Source of the DNA: M3007 sp964550795
GTDB taxonomy: Bacteria; Bacteroidota; Bacteroidia; Chitinophagales; Saprospiraceae
NCBI GenBank assembly: GCA_964550795.1
Contig: CAZKBH010000017.1
Coordinates: 1 to 64,000 of the forward strand
Length of the DNA: 64,000 nucleotides
Reading direction: 5' to 3'
Positions 25,594 through 33,659 of the stretch are shown here, in pieces; position 1 is the first letter of the stretch, and every line of letters begins with the position of its first letter. The notes beneath the pieces were generated by a model that saw nothing but the letters and a program-made list of their open reading frames with translations, had not been told where the DNA came from and did no database searches. Both the position numbers and the translations under genes were made by a program.

Positions 25594-26253
25594 ATGGAAC
25601 AAACATTTTTCAAAGTCGTCATAGCCACCGAGGCACACCATGATTTTGCGGCCTTGATTTGTACGGAAATGGAAGCCTCCGCAAAAGCGCGTGGCACCGG
25701 CATCGCCAAACGTTCGCCGGAATACCTGCAACAAAAAATGACCGAGGGCAAAGCCGTCATCGCCTTCTCCGACCGCGGAGAATGGGCCGGATTCTGCTAC
25801 ATCGAAACCTGGGGAGACGGCCAGCATGTGGCCAATTCGGGTCTGATCGTGTCGCCCATGTTCCGCAAGGGCGGGGTGGCCAAACAAATCAAACGCCGCA
25901 TTTTTGAGCTGAGCCGCAGCAAATACCCGGAAGCAAAAATTTTCGGACTCACCACCGGACTAGCGGTCATGAAAATCAATTCTGAACTCGGCTACGAACC
26001 CGTCACCTACTCCGAACTCACCGACGATGATGCGTTCTGGGCCGGGTGCCAAAGCTGCATCAACTACGATATACTACTAAGCAAAGAGCGCAAAGTTTGC
26101 CTTTGCACCGCCATGCTGTACCAACCGGAGAAAGAAACAGCCACCAATTCTAAACCCTCCAAAAACAGAAAAATGGCAGGGTTTGCGGTCGCTAGAAGCT
26201 TGCGCCGCCGCTGGAAATCTTTTGCGCGCCCACAAATGCAAAAAATGCAGTAG
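25594..26253 (+). CDS. GNAT acetyltransferase of the Bacteroidota arginine-cluster type
   Basis: 219-residue GNAT-fold protein. The text closely fits the N-acetyltransferase that in Bacteroidota heads the arginine biosynthesis cluster: GTGIAKRSPEYLQQKMTEGK, AGFCYIETWGDGQHVANSGL, the acyl-CoA loop region SPMFRKGGVAKQIKRRIFEL, FGLTTGLAVMKINSELGY, ELTDDDAFWAGCQSC and KVCLCTAMLY. It probably acylates glutamate or a related amino acid in arginine synthesis (family knowledge; substrate not proven). The expected downstream argG/argC genes are missing: a 163-bp inverted-repeat element starts exactly at the stop codon, followed by unrelated T9SS genes. The C-terminus is a basic tail (RSLRRRWKSFARPQMQKMQ). 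Confidence 0.85.
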   Translation: MEQTFFKVVIATEAHHDFAALICTEMEASAKARGTGIAKRSPEYLQQKMTEGKAVIAFSDRGEWAGFCYIETWGDGQHVANSGLIVSPMFRKGGVAKQIKRRIFELSRSKYPEAKIFGLTTGLAVMKINSELGYEPVTYSELTDDDAFWAGCQSCINYDILLSKERKVCLCTAMLYQPEKETATNSKPSKNRKMAGFAVARSLRRRWKSFARPQMQKMQ

Positions 26254-26413
26254 ACTTGTTGCGATGGGGGCGTTCGAGCGGAATGGGTACAAATTTTATT
26301 TTAGACAAGGCAAATTTTGCAGTCGAATGCGGGCGATTCGGCGAAAAATTTAACGTAGTATAAAATAAAATTTTCCCATTCCGCTCGAACAGTACCCCAT
26401 CGCAACAAGTCTA
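26251..26413. mobile_element. 163-bp MITE-like element with ~54-bp inverted termini and TA flanks
   Basis: Left arm 26251-26304 (TAGACTTGTTGCGATGGGG...) and right arm 26358-26413 are inverted copies with few differences; both contain GTTCGAGCGGAATGGG and ATTTTATTTTA. The centre (~50 bases) is non-coding. The ends read TA-GACTTGTTGC ... GCAACAAGTC-TA, consistent with a TA target duplication as made by IS630/Tc1-mariner-type transposases; this is an inference. Its first three bases are the stop codon of the GNAT gene. Confidence 0.75.
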
Positions 26414-26490
26414 GTATTAAAGGTGGTAGGAAGTGTTTGAAATTTGGAAAAAAGTCGTTTTTTGTCGGCCAATTCAAAATTTCTACACTT

Positions 26491-28941
26491 ATGGTTGCTC
26501 GTTTTACACTCTCCTTCGCTTTTATATGCCTGTTTTTCAACTTCTTACAAGGACAAAGCGCCAAAGATGTCACCCTGCCACTATCGGCGGAGCTTGCATT
26601 GAACCCTGCCAGCATCACGCTTAATTGGCCCAACGCCGGAACAGCCAACGTCGTCGTTCGGCGGCGAAAAAAAGGGCAGAGTGTTAGCGCCTGGCAGCAG
26701 CTCTTCAATCAGGCCAACACCAATGTCAACACCCTGACCGACGAGAACGTGGAGGAGGGAGAAGTTTATGAATACGCCGTGCAACAAACCACCAACGGTC
26801 TGGCCGCATTTGGATACGCCTACGTGGCCGTCCACGCGGAATGGATAGATAGCCGTGGAAAGGTCCTGATATTTGTAGATTCAACCACCGCAGCCGGGGT
26901 TCGTATGGAACTCGACCGCCTGAAAAATGATCTCCGGGGCGATGGCTGGTGGCCGGTTGAATTTCAGGTTGGGCCTTCCGCAAGTGTACAATCCATTAAA
27001 AATCAAATACTTGCGGCCCACGGCGCTGAACCAACCCTGGTAAAATCGGTGCTGCTGCTGGGTGCCATTCCCGTTCCCTACTCCGGCAACAATGCCTGGG
27101 ATAGCCACACCCCCGATCACACAGGCGCCTGGCCCTGCGATGCATATTATGCAGAGCTAAACGGTGCATGGACCGATGTAACCGTCAACAATTCCGTACC
27201 AAATCGGGATGCCAACAAGAACATTCCCGGGGATGGGAAATTTGACCAAAATTTTCTGCCCAGCCTGGTAGAATTGCAAATCGGGCGGGTGGATTTCAGC
27301 CGAATAAATCCGATTTCGTTCGGGGCGGCCGACCATGTTGGACTGATGAAACGTTATCTGGATAAAAACCACCATTGGCGCGTCGGGAACTACACCGTAG
27401 AAAACAAAGCCCTGGTGGACGATAACTTTGGCTACTTCAGCGGAGAGGCGTTTGCCTCCAACGGCTACCGGAATGCCTACCCGCTGATGGATGCCGCCAA
27501 TGTGATCAATGCAGATTTTTTTGATGGCACCGAAACACAATCCTATCTGCTCGGATACGGTTGCGGCGGCGGCAATTACAACGGAGCCAATGGCGTTGGA
27601 TCAAGCGCAAACTTTGCCACAGATTCTGTAAACATTGTTTTTTCCACTCTTTTTGGCTCCTATTTTGGAGACTGGGATTTTGAAACCAACCCGTTTATGC
27701 CCTCGGCTTTGGCTTCTCGCGGCGGCATCCTCACCTGCGTTTGGGCTGGGCGACCACATTGGTTCACCCATGCGATGGCTTCCGGCGAAACCATCGGTTT
27801 TTGTGCAAGAGAGACCATGAACGCACAGTTTAACACTGCTTTTCAAAATGCTTTCGGAAAAGGGGGCGCACACGTGGCCCTGCTCGGCGATCCAACCTTA
27901 CGTGCCCATGTGCTCAAACCCGCTACCAATTTGCAACTTACCAATGTGAATTGCCAACAAGTTGAACTTAGCTGGACTGCCTCCGAAGATTCCGTGACGG
28001 GTTATCATGTTTACCGAGCACCTGCTGAGGATGGCCCGTACACCCGCCTTACTACCGATGTGTTGCAAGGCAATACTTACACCGACGACAGCGCCATGCC
28101 CGGCACCTTGTTTTATCAGGTCCGAGCCATCCGGGAAGTCTCTTCACCCGGCGGCGGGATCTATTTCAACAATGCCACTGGCCCGATACAGTCCATTGAA
28201 TTTGCCCTGCCACCTTCGGTAAACGCGAGCGTAGATGGTCTGGTCATGAATTGCAACAATACGCCCGTGCTAGTTCAAAGCGGCAACAGCAACCCAGATG
28301 CCATCTTTAGCTGGTTAGGTCCAAATAATTTTGCATCCACCTTATCCAATCCAATTGTTTCATTACCAGGCGTTTATGTCGTGAGCATCCAGATTGGTGT
28401 TTGTACTTCCACGGATTCCGTCGAAGTGCTGGCGGCCAGTATCCCTGTGCTAGCCACGGTAGTAGAAAACGAGACCACCCCCAATGCAAAAGATGGAGCT
28501 ATTGACCTCGACATTGATCACAACAGCGCTGCGCTTATTTTACTTTGGAGTAATGGCGCTACCACAGAGAACCTCTCTGGCCTGTCAGCTGGCACCTACA
28601 CCGTCACCGTGACCGATGAGGCCACTGGCTGCACGGCAGTGGCCAATGCAACGGTCGGCATCGCCTCCGGCACCGGGGAAGCTGGGTATTTTGAGCAATT
28701 CCTGCTTTCGCCCAATCCGAGCAAAGGCAGCGCCATGCTTGCCTTAAAACTGCACAAATCCGCCACTTTCAAGGTCGAAATTCAGGACATGAGCGGGCGT
28801 CTCGTTTGGGAAAGCCCGAGCTACGAAACCGACGCCATCCAGCTTCCAATAGATTTAAAAAATCGTCCAGCTGGCCTGTACAATGTTACAATTCGTATTG
28901 GGAATCAATTGTTTATGCGCCAATTGACCTTGGTGCGATAA
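26491..28941 (+). CDS. secreted gingipain-fold-like protein with T9SS sorting domain, paralog 1
   Basis: Start at ATG 26491 gives a good signal peptide (ends FLQGQ); an earlier ATG at 26437 adds 18 basic residues. 816 residues: fibronectin-III-like domain (about 25-105), a central alpha/beta domain (about 120-480) resembling the C25 gingipain/caspase-like fold in order of landmarks (SVLLLGAIPVPYSG, LQIGRVDF, LLGYGCGGGNY, LFGSYFGDWDFETNPFMPSA, WAGRPHWF, HVALLGDPTLR), a second FN3 domain (ATNLQLTNVNCQQVELSWTA), an Ig-like domain, one SprB-type repeat (ILLWSNGATTENLSGLSAGT) and a T9SS domain (LSPNPSKGSAMLALK). The usual gingipain His-Gly and catalytic Cys texts are replaced, so peptidase activity is uncertain. 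A tandem paralog follows. Confidence 0.85.
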   Translation: MVARFTLSFAFICLFFNFLQGQSAKDVTLPLSAELALNPASITLNWPNAGTANVVVRRRKKGQSVSAWQQLFNQANTNVNTLTDENVEEGEVYEYAVQQTTNGLAAFGYAYVAVHAEWIDSRGKVLIFVDSTTAAGVRMELDRLKNDLRGDGWWPVEFQVGPSASVQSIKNQILAAHGAEPTLVKSVLLLGAIPVPYSGNNAWDSHTPDHTGAWPCDAYYAELNGAWTDVTVNNSVPNRDANKNIPGDGKFDQNFLPSLVELQIGRVDFSRINPISFGAADHVGLMKRYLDKNHHWRVGNYTVENKALVDDNFGYFSGEAFASNGYRNAYPLMDAANVINADFFDGTETQSYLLGYGCGGGNYNGANGVGSSANFATDSVNIVFSTLFGSYFGDWDFETNPFMPSALASRGGILTCVWAGRPHWFTHAMASGETIGFCARETMNAQFNTAFQNAFGKGGAHVALLGDPTLRAHVLKPATNLQLTNVNCQQVELSWTASEDSVTGYHVYRAPAEDGPYTRLTTDVLQGNTYTDDSAMPGTLFYQVRAIREVSSPGGGIYFNNATGPIQSIEFALPPSVNASVDGLVMNCNNTPVLVQSGNSNPDAIFSWLGPNNFASTLSNPIVSLPGVYVVSIQIGVCTSTDSVEVLAASIPVLATVVENETTPNAKDGAIDLDIDHNSAALILLWSNGATTENLSGLSAGTYTVTVTDEATGCTAVANATVGIASGTGEAGYFEQFLLSPNPSKGSAMLALKLHKSATFKVEIQDMSGRLVWESPSYETDAIQLPIDLKNRPAGLYNVTIRIGNQLFMRQLTLVR

Positions 28942-28987
28942 AGCAATTTGCCCAAAAGAACATTCTATAGCGATTAAACGATTTTAG

Positions 28988-29020
28988 AGAAGTGACACTT
29001 TTTAAAAAAGTGTCACTTCT
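28988..29020 (+). terminator. hairpin, 16 bp perfect stem
   Basis: AGAAGTGACACTTTTT (28988-29003) pairs with 29005-29020, single-base loop. It lies 47 bases after paralog 1 and separates the two paralog genes. The remainder of the 289-base spacer shows no gene. Confidence 0.75.
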
Positions 29021-29230
29021 AAGCTCGGAATCCCGTTGTTGCAGTATTGCAAAATTTGGGTTGACTCGTGTATGAAAATATTCGCAACAGGTTAGTACCC
29101 CTACCTATCAATAATGGATTCCCAAACTGGGGTTTGTCACATTATTGAGCCAAAAAATGTATAGCCTTCTAACACCTTTGCCCCAAGAAGCAGCATTGCG
29201 CTAATTTTCTTCACCACTAACCGCTTTTAC

Positions 29231-32200
29231 ATGAGGCAATTTTTCACTTTCCTGATCCTTTTGCTAGGAAGCCTGACACTTCAGGCACAAACCTCCAAAG
29301 ACTTTACCGTTCCTATAACGGCCACCCTAAACGCCAATCCAACGGGCATAACGCTCAATTGGGTAAACCCAGGCAATGCAAACCTGCTCATCCTGCGCCG
29401 CACCAAGGGCCAAGGGGGTAATTCATGGGGGTTGGTACTCAACGTAGCCAACTCAAACTTCAACAGCCTCATTGACAACGGAGTAGCGAACGGACAAACC
29501 TACGAATACGTAATCCAACGCTCTGTGAATGGTTTCTTTGCTTTTGGCTACGCCCACGTGGCCGTCAATGCACCGGCGATCAACACCCGAGGCAAAATCC
29601 TCATTTTTGCGGATTCCACGAATGCCGATGCGCTTGAGGTTGAACTGGATCAATTGAAAAATGATATGCGCGGCGACGGCTGGTGGCCCATTACCTTCAA
29701 AACAGGCCCTTCCTCCACCGTGCAATCCGTTAAAAGCCAAATCGTGGATGCCTACAATGCCGACCCGGTCAATGTAAAATCAGTGCTGCTTATTGGTGAT
29801 GTGCCTATCCCTTATTCCGGGAATGAAGCCTGGGATGCTCACGTACCCGACCACGAAGGTGCCTGGCCTGCGGATGCATTTTACGCCGATGTAAACGGGG
29901 TATGGACGGATAATTCCGTGAACAACATCGTCCCCACCCGCGCTGCTAACCGAAATGTGCCAGGGGATGGGAAATTTGACCAGGATACCCTACCCTCTCC
30001 CGCAGAACTTCAGGTAGGCCGCATAGATTTTCGCCGCCTCGACCCAATCGCTTTTGGCGCCGCAAACCATGTGGAACTTTATAAACGTTACCTGGCCAAA
30101 AATCACAGATGGCGCACGGGGGAATATGAAGTGGGCAACAGAGCGCTCGTGGACGATAATTTCGGGTTCTCCGGCGGCGAGGCCTTTGCGGCCAATGGCT
30201 ATCGGAATGCATACCCACTCGTGGGCGACGCCAATATCGTGCAGGCCGATTTTTTTGATGCGACCGAAAACCAATCCTTCCTGATGGGATATGGCTGCGG
30301 TCCAGGTTCTTACACCAGTGCGGCTGGTGTGGGCAACAGCGCCAACTTCGCCACCGATTCTGTAAACATCGTTTTTACCAACCTTTTCGGTTCCTATTTC
30401 GGCGATTGGGACTTTGAATCCAATCCGTTCATGCCCTCCGCATTGGCGTCTCGTGGAGGAATTTTGAATTGCTCCTGGGCGGGCAGGCCGCACCATTTTT
30501 ACCAGGCACTCGCCTCCGGCGAAACCATTGGCTACGTCATGTGGGAAACTATGAACGCCAAATACAACAATGGTTTTTATGGAACTTACGGCGAGTCCGG
30601 CGCCCACGTGTCCTTGTTGGGCGACCCAACCATCCGCGCCAATGTGGTCAAACCGGCCACAAATTTGCTCGTCACCGCTCCTTCCTGCAACAGCGTCGAA
30701 CTGAATTGGACGGCCTCTGCAGAAACAGTTATTGGTTACCACGTTTATCGGGCCCTTTCTCAGGATGGCCCCTACACGCGTTTGACGATCAATCCAATTG
30801 CCAGCACGACTTACACTGACAACAGCCCAGTGCTCGACACCCTGTACTATCAGGTTCGGGCCATCAAAAATGTAAGCAACCCGGGTGGCGGCACTTATGC
30901 CAACAATGCAACGGGGCCGATCAAACAGTTCGTCTTCACGGGAGCCGGAGGGCCTGCGGTAACGGCCACTGGCGGCACGCTCAATTGCGCAACCTCCAAT
31001 CTTTCGCTCACTGCAGATGCCGGAGCCACCCCGATCACTTTTTGGGATTGGTCTGGTCCCGGAAATTTCAGCAGCACCCTGCAAAACCCGACGGTTACCA
31101 ACCCAGGTTCTTACACCGTTACCGCCACAGATGCCAACGGCTGCAGCAGCTCTGCTTCCGCGACCGTGGTAGGCGATTATACTGCGCCGAGTATTTCCGT
31201 CAGCGTGAGCAACGATATTACCTGTGTCAATACTTCGGCCACCATCACGGTGTCCAACGCGGGACTTTCTGACTGCATTATTTCGGGTCCAAACGGCTTT
31301 TTTGTGCAGGCCTTTGAGGCAACTGCTACGCAGGCTGGAACTTATTCCATTACGGCAACCTCTGCCAGCAACGGCTGCATCGGCAATGCCCCGGTGGCGG
31401 TTAATTTGAACGTTACAACCCCGAGCATTGCCGCAAGCAATGCCGGTGCGATCACTTGTGCTGAACCTAGCACCGAGCTGATTGCCACGAGCAATGCACC
31501 CAATGCCAGTTTTGTATGGTCTGGACCTTGCGTAAACGGCACGACCGCAACTTGTGCGGGGATTTACACCGTAATTGTTACCAATGTCATGAATGGCTGC
31601 ACCAGTTCTGCCGGGACCATCGTGGAAGCGAATCTGGCGACACCCACCATCAGTGCCCAAAATGCAGTCATCACTTGCGACAACCCAGAAGTAGCCCTCG
31701 TGGCCACCTGGATGCCAGCGGATGCTACTGTACAATGGACAGGCCCCTGTGTTACGCCTGGAATGCCAGCAATGGCTGCTTGTGCGGGCCAATACACCGT
31801 GGTGGCCACCCGCGCAGACAATGGTTGCACGGCTTCTGCCACTGCTTTGATTACCGAGGATACGCAGGCACCGCTGTTTTTCCTGCCACCTGTTCCGCCG
31901 CTTACTTGTGCCAATCCGTGCTATACGCTGCTGGTACCTAGTCTGCCCGGGCTTGAAATTTACATTGGTGGACAATTGATACCACCTGGCACATCTGTGG
32001 AGATTTGTCAGCCAGGCCTATTCGTCGCGACGATCAAATCACTTGCCAATGGCTGCACCCGGGATGTGGAGGTAGATGTTGTACAAGACATTACAACACC
32101 AGTTGCCAATGCAGGACCTGATAGGATGGTTTCTTGTGGCAGCCCTTCCACTATACTGGACGGCAGCGGCAGTAGTTCCGCAGCAACGTATTCCTGGAAC

Positions 32201-33502
32201 GGACCTGCCGGATTTACCTCCACCCAACAAAACCCAACGGTTACCGCACCTGGGCTTTACGTATTGACTGTCAATAGCTTATCCAATGGCTGCACCTCAA
32301 CCGACCAGGTTGAAGTGACCGATGATGGCAGTCTGCCGCAGGTGGATGCCAGTGTCAGCGGCGAACTCAACTGCGACAACCTTTTTGTTGAATTAATGAG
32401 TGGCAACAACGATCCAAATGCAACTTTTGCATGGGTCGGCCCGAACGGATTTACCTCCAATTTGGCAAATCCACCCGCGATAGCCCCGGGAACTTACACG
32501 GTTGTCGTTATGGTAGGTGCTTGTACCGCCACGGATGCCGTGCAGGTCATTGCAGCACCAGCACTTGCGGCTACTCAGGTAGTCGGCGCCTTCAACTGTG
32601 ATGGAGCGGTGGAATCTTGCGCGATGGTGAGCGGTGGTACGGCCCCGTATCAATACCTATGGTCCAACGGAAACACCAACGCCTGCGCAACGTATAACGG
32701 CGGCGGCACGCTCACGGTAACGGTGACCGATGCGGGTGGTTGTTCGGTTGAAAATCAAACCCCTGCAGTTGAGCCGCCCGTTTTTGCCGTTTCATTGAAT
32801 CCTGTAATTGCTAATTGCATCAATCCGCTCACGGAAGTATGTGTGATAAGCACAGGAGGCACACCCCCTTACACGTACGAATGGTCTGATGGCAGTACTG
32901 CAAGTTGTGCTTTGACTGCTATATTCGGCCCGATTGCGGTGACGGTAACCGACGCGGCGGGTTGTAGCGAAACCGCGAACACACTGGTGCAAGCACCTGC
33001 GAGCATTGTGACCACCAGTGTTCAAACGAACGAATCTGCACCCAATGCAAATGACGGCTCCATTGATTTGAGCGTAAGTGGCGGCATGGGACAGTTTGTC
33101 TATTTGTGGAGCAATGGTGCCACTACCCAAGACATTGTCGGTTTATCAGGCGGCGTTTATACGGTAACGGTTACGGATGTGGTAAGTGGTTGTACCTCAA
33201 CGGCTTCTGCAACGATTACAACCACGGTTAGTACTTCAGAAGCTGCTGTTTTTGAACATTTCCAGTTATCGCCCAATCCGACCCAGGGGCCTGCGATACT
33301 TGTTGTAAAACTTTTTGAATCGGCTGTACTTCGGGTTGAAATTCGGGATGTTGCCGGACGATTGATTTGGGAACAGGCAAGTGTAGACACAGATGCCCTG
33401 AATCTTACCCTGGATTTGAGCAACAACCCTGCGGGGATGTACACCATCTCTGTTTGGGCTGAAAACCAGGTTTTTGTGCGCAAATTGGCGGTGATTCGCT
33501 GA
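29231..33502 (+). CDS. secreted gingipain-fold-like protein with many Ig/SprB repeats and T9SS domain, paralog 2
   Basis: 1423 residues. A signal peptide (ends LQAQ) is followed by the same FN3-like and alpha/beta architecture as paralog 1, with identical key text: SVLLIGDVPIPYSGN, LQVGRIDF, LMGYGCGPGSY, LFGSYFGDWDFESNPFMPSA, LASRGGIL, WAGRPHHF, HVSLLGDPTIR. The second half is expanded: about eight Ig/PKD-like domains of ~80 residues with paired cysteines (NGCSSSASATV, NGCIGNAPVAV, NGCTSSAGTIV, NGCTASATALI, NGCTRDVEVDV, NGCTSTDQVEV), then SprB-type repeats (YLWSNGNTNACATYNGGGTL, YLWSNGATTQDIVGLSGG) and a T9SS domain (LSPNPTQGPAILVVK). The long stalk suggests a surface-displayed head. Probably arose by tandem duplication followed by repeat growth. 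Confidence 0.87.
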   Translation: MRQFFTFLILLLGSLTLQAQTSKDFTVPITATLNANPTGITLNWVNPGNANLLILRRTKGQGGNSWGLVLNVANSNFNSLIDNGVANGQTYEYVIQRSVNGFFAFGYAHVAVNAPAINTRGKILIFADSTNADALEVELDQLKNDMRGDGWWPITFKTGPSSTVQSVKSQIVDAYNADPVNVKSVLLIGDVPIPYSGNEAWDAHVPDHEGAWPADAFYADVNGVWTDNSVNNIVPTRAANRNVPGDGKFDQDTLPSPAELQVGRIDFRRLDPIAFGAANHVELYKRYLAKNHRWRTGEYEVGNRALVDDNFGFSGGEAFAANGYRNAYPLVGDANIVQADFFDATENQSFLMGYGCGPGSYTSAAGVGNSANFATDSVNIVFTNLFGSYFGDWDFESNPFMPSALASRGGILNCSWAGRPHHFYQALASGETIGYVMWETMNAKYNNGFYGTYGESGAHVSLLGDPTIRANVVKPATNLLVTAPSCNSVELNWTASAETVIGYHVYRALSQDGPYTRLTINPIASTTYTDNSPVLDTLYYQVRAIKNVSNPGGGTYANNATGPIKQFVFTGAGGPAVTATGGTLNCATSNLSLTADAGATPITFWDWSGPGNFSSTLQNPTVTNPGSYTVTATDANGCSSSASATVVGDYTAPSISVSVSNDITCVNTSATITVSNAGLSDCIISGPNGFFVQAFEATATQAGTYSITATSASNGCIGNAPVAVNLNVTTPSIAASNAGAITCAEPSTELIATSNAPNASFVWSGPCVNGTTATCAGIYTVIVTNVMNGCTSSAGTIVEANLATPTISAQNAVITCDNPEVALVATWMPADATVQWTGPCVTPGMPAMAACAGQYTVVATRADNGCTASATALITEDTQAPLFFLPPVPPLTCANPCYTLLVPSLPGLEIYIGGQLIPPGTSVEICQPGLFVATIKSLANGCTRDVEVDVVQDITTPVANAGPDRMVSCGSPSTILDGSGSSSAATYSWNGPAGFTSTQQNPTVTAPGLYVLTVNSLSNGCTSTDQVEVTDDGSLPQVDASVSGELNCDNLFVELMSGNNDPNATFAWVGPNGFTSNLANPPAIAPGTYTVVVMVGACTATDAVQVIAAPALAATQVVGAFNCDGAVESCAMVSGGTAPYQYLWSNGNTNACATYNGGGTLTVTVTDAGGCSVENQTPAVEPPVFAVSLNPVIANCINPLTEVCVISTGGTPPYTYEWSDGSTASCALTAIFGPIAVTVTDAAGCSETANTLVQAPASIVTTSVQTNESAPNANDGSIDLSVSGGMGQFVYLWSNGATTQDIVGLSGGVYTVTVTDVVSGCTSTASATITTTVSTSEAAVFEHFQLSPNPTQGPAILVVKLFESAVLRVEIRDVAGRLIWEQASVDTDALNLTLDLSNNPAGMYTISVWAENQVFVRKLAVIR

Positions 33503-33529
33503 ATATAGCGGTTTAATGCTTAAGTATAG

Positions 33530-33564
33530 ACCCGCTCGGCGACTTTTAAGGTTGCTGAGCGGGT
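33530..33564 (+). terminator. hairpin ACCCGCTCGGCGAC / GTTGCTGAGCGGGT with T-rich tail
   Basis: 14 bp stem with two G-U pairs, 7-base loop, followed by TTAGTTTTT. It lies 28 bases after paralog 2. Confidence 0.88.
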
Positions 33565-33583
33565 TTAGTTTTTAAGTTTGGCG

Positions 33584-33591
33584 TAGTTTTG
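33584..33591 (+). promoter_or_regulatory. Bacteroidota -7 element TAGTTTTG
   Basis: Matches TAnnTTTG 68 bases before the ATG at 33660, just after the preceding terminator. Confidence 0.45.
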
Positions 33592-33659
33592 GCTGCGTTA
33601 CGCGAACCCTACCTCTCCAGTGCATCCCATTTTGCTTTAAAACCGAGCATACCGATACT

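Noticed and set aside
26437..26490. Upstream ATG for gingipain-fold-like paralog 1
   Set aside because: Adds 18 residues before a complete signal peptide; the ATG at 26491 is more plausible, though the longer form cannot be excluded.
29990..31975. 661-residue minus-strand frame opposite paralog 2
   Set aside because: It is antisense to a strongly supported T9SS gene, is Arg/Gly-rich without any recognisable domain, and mirrors the codon composition of the plus-strand gene.
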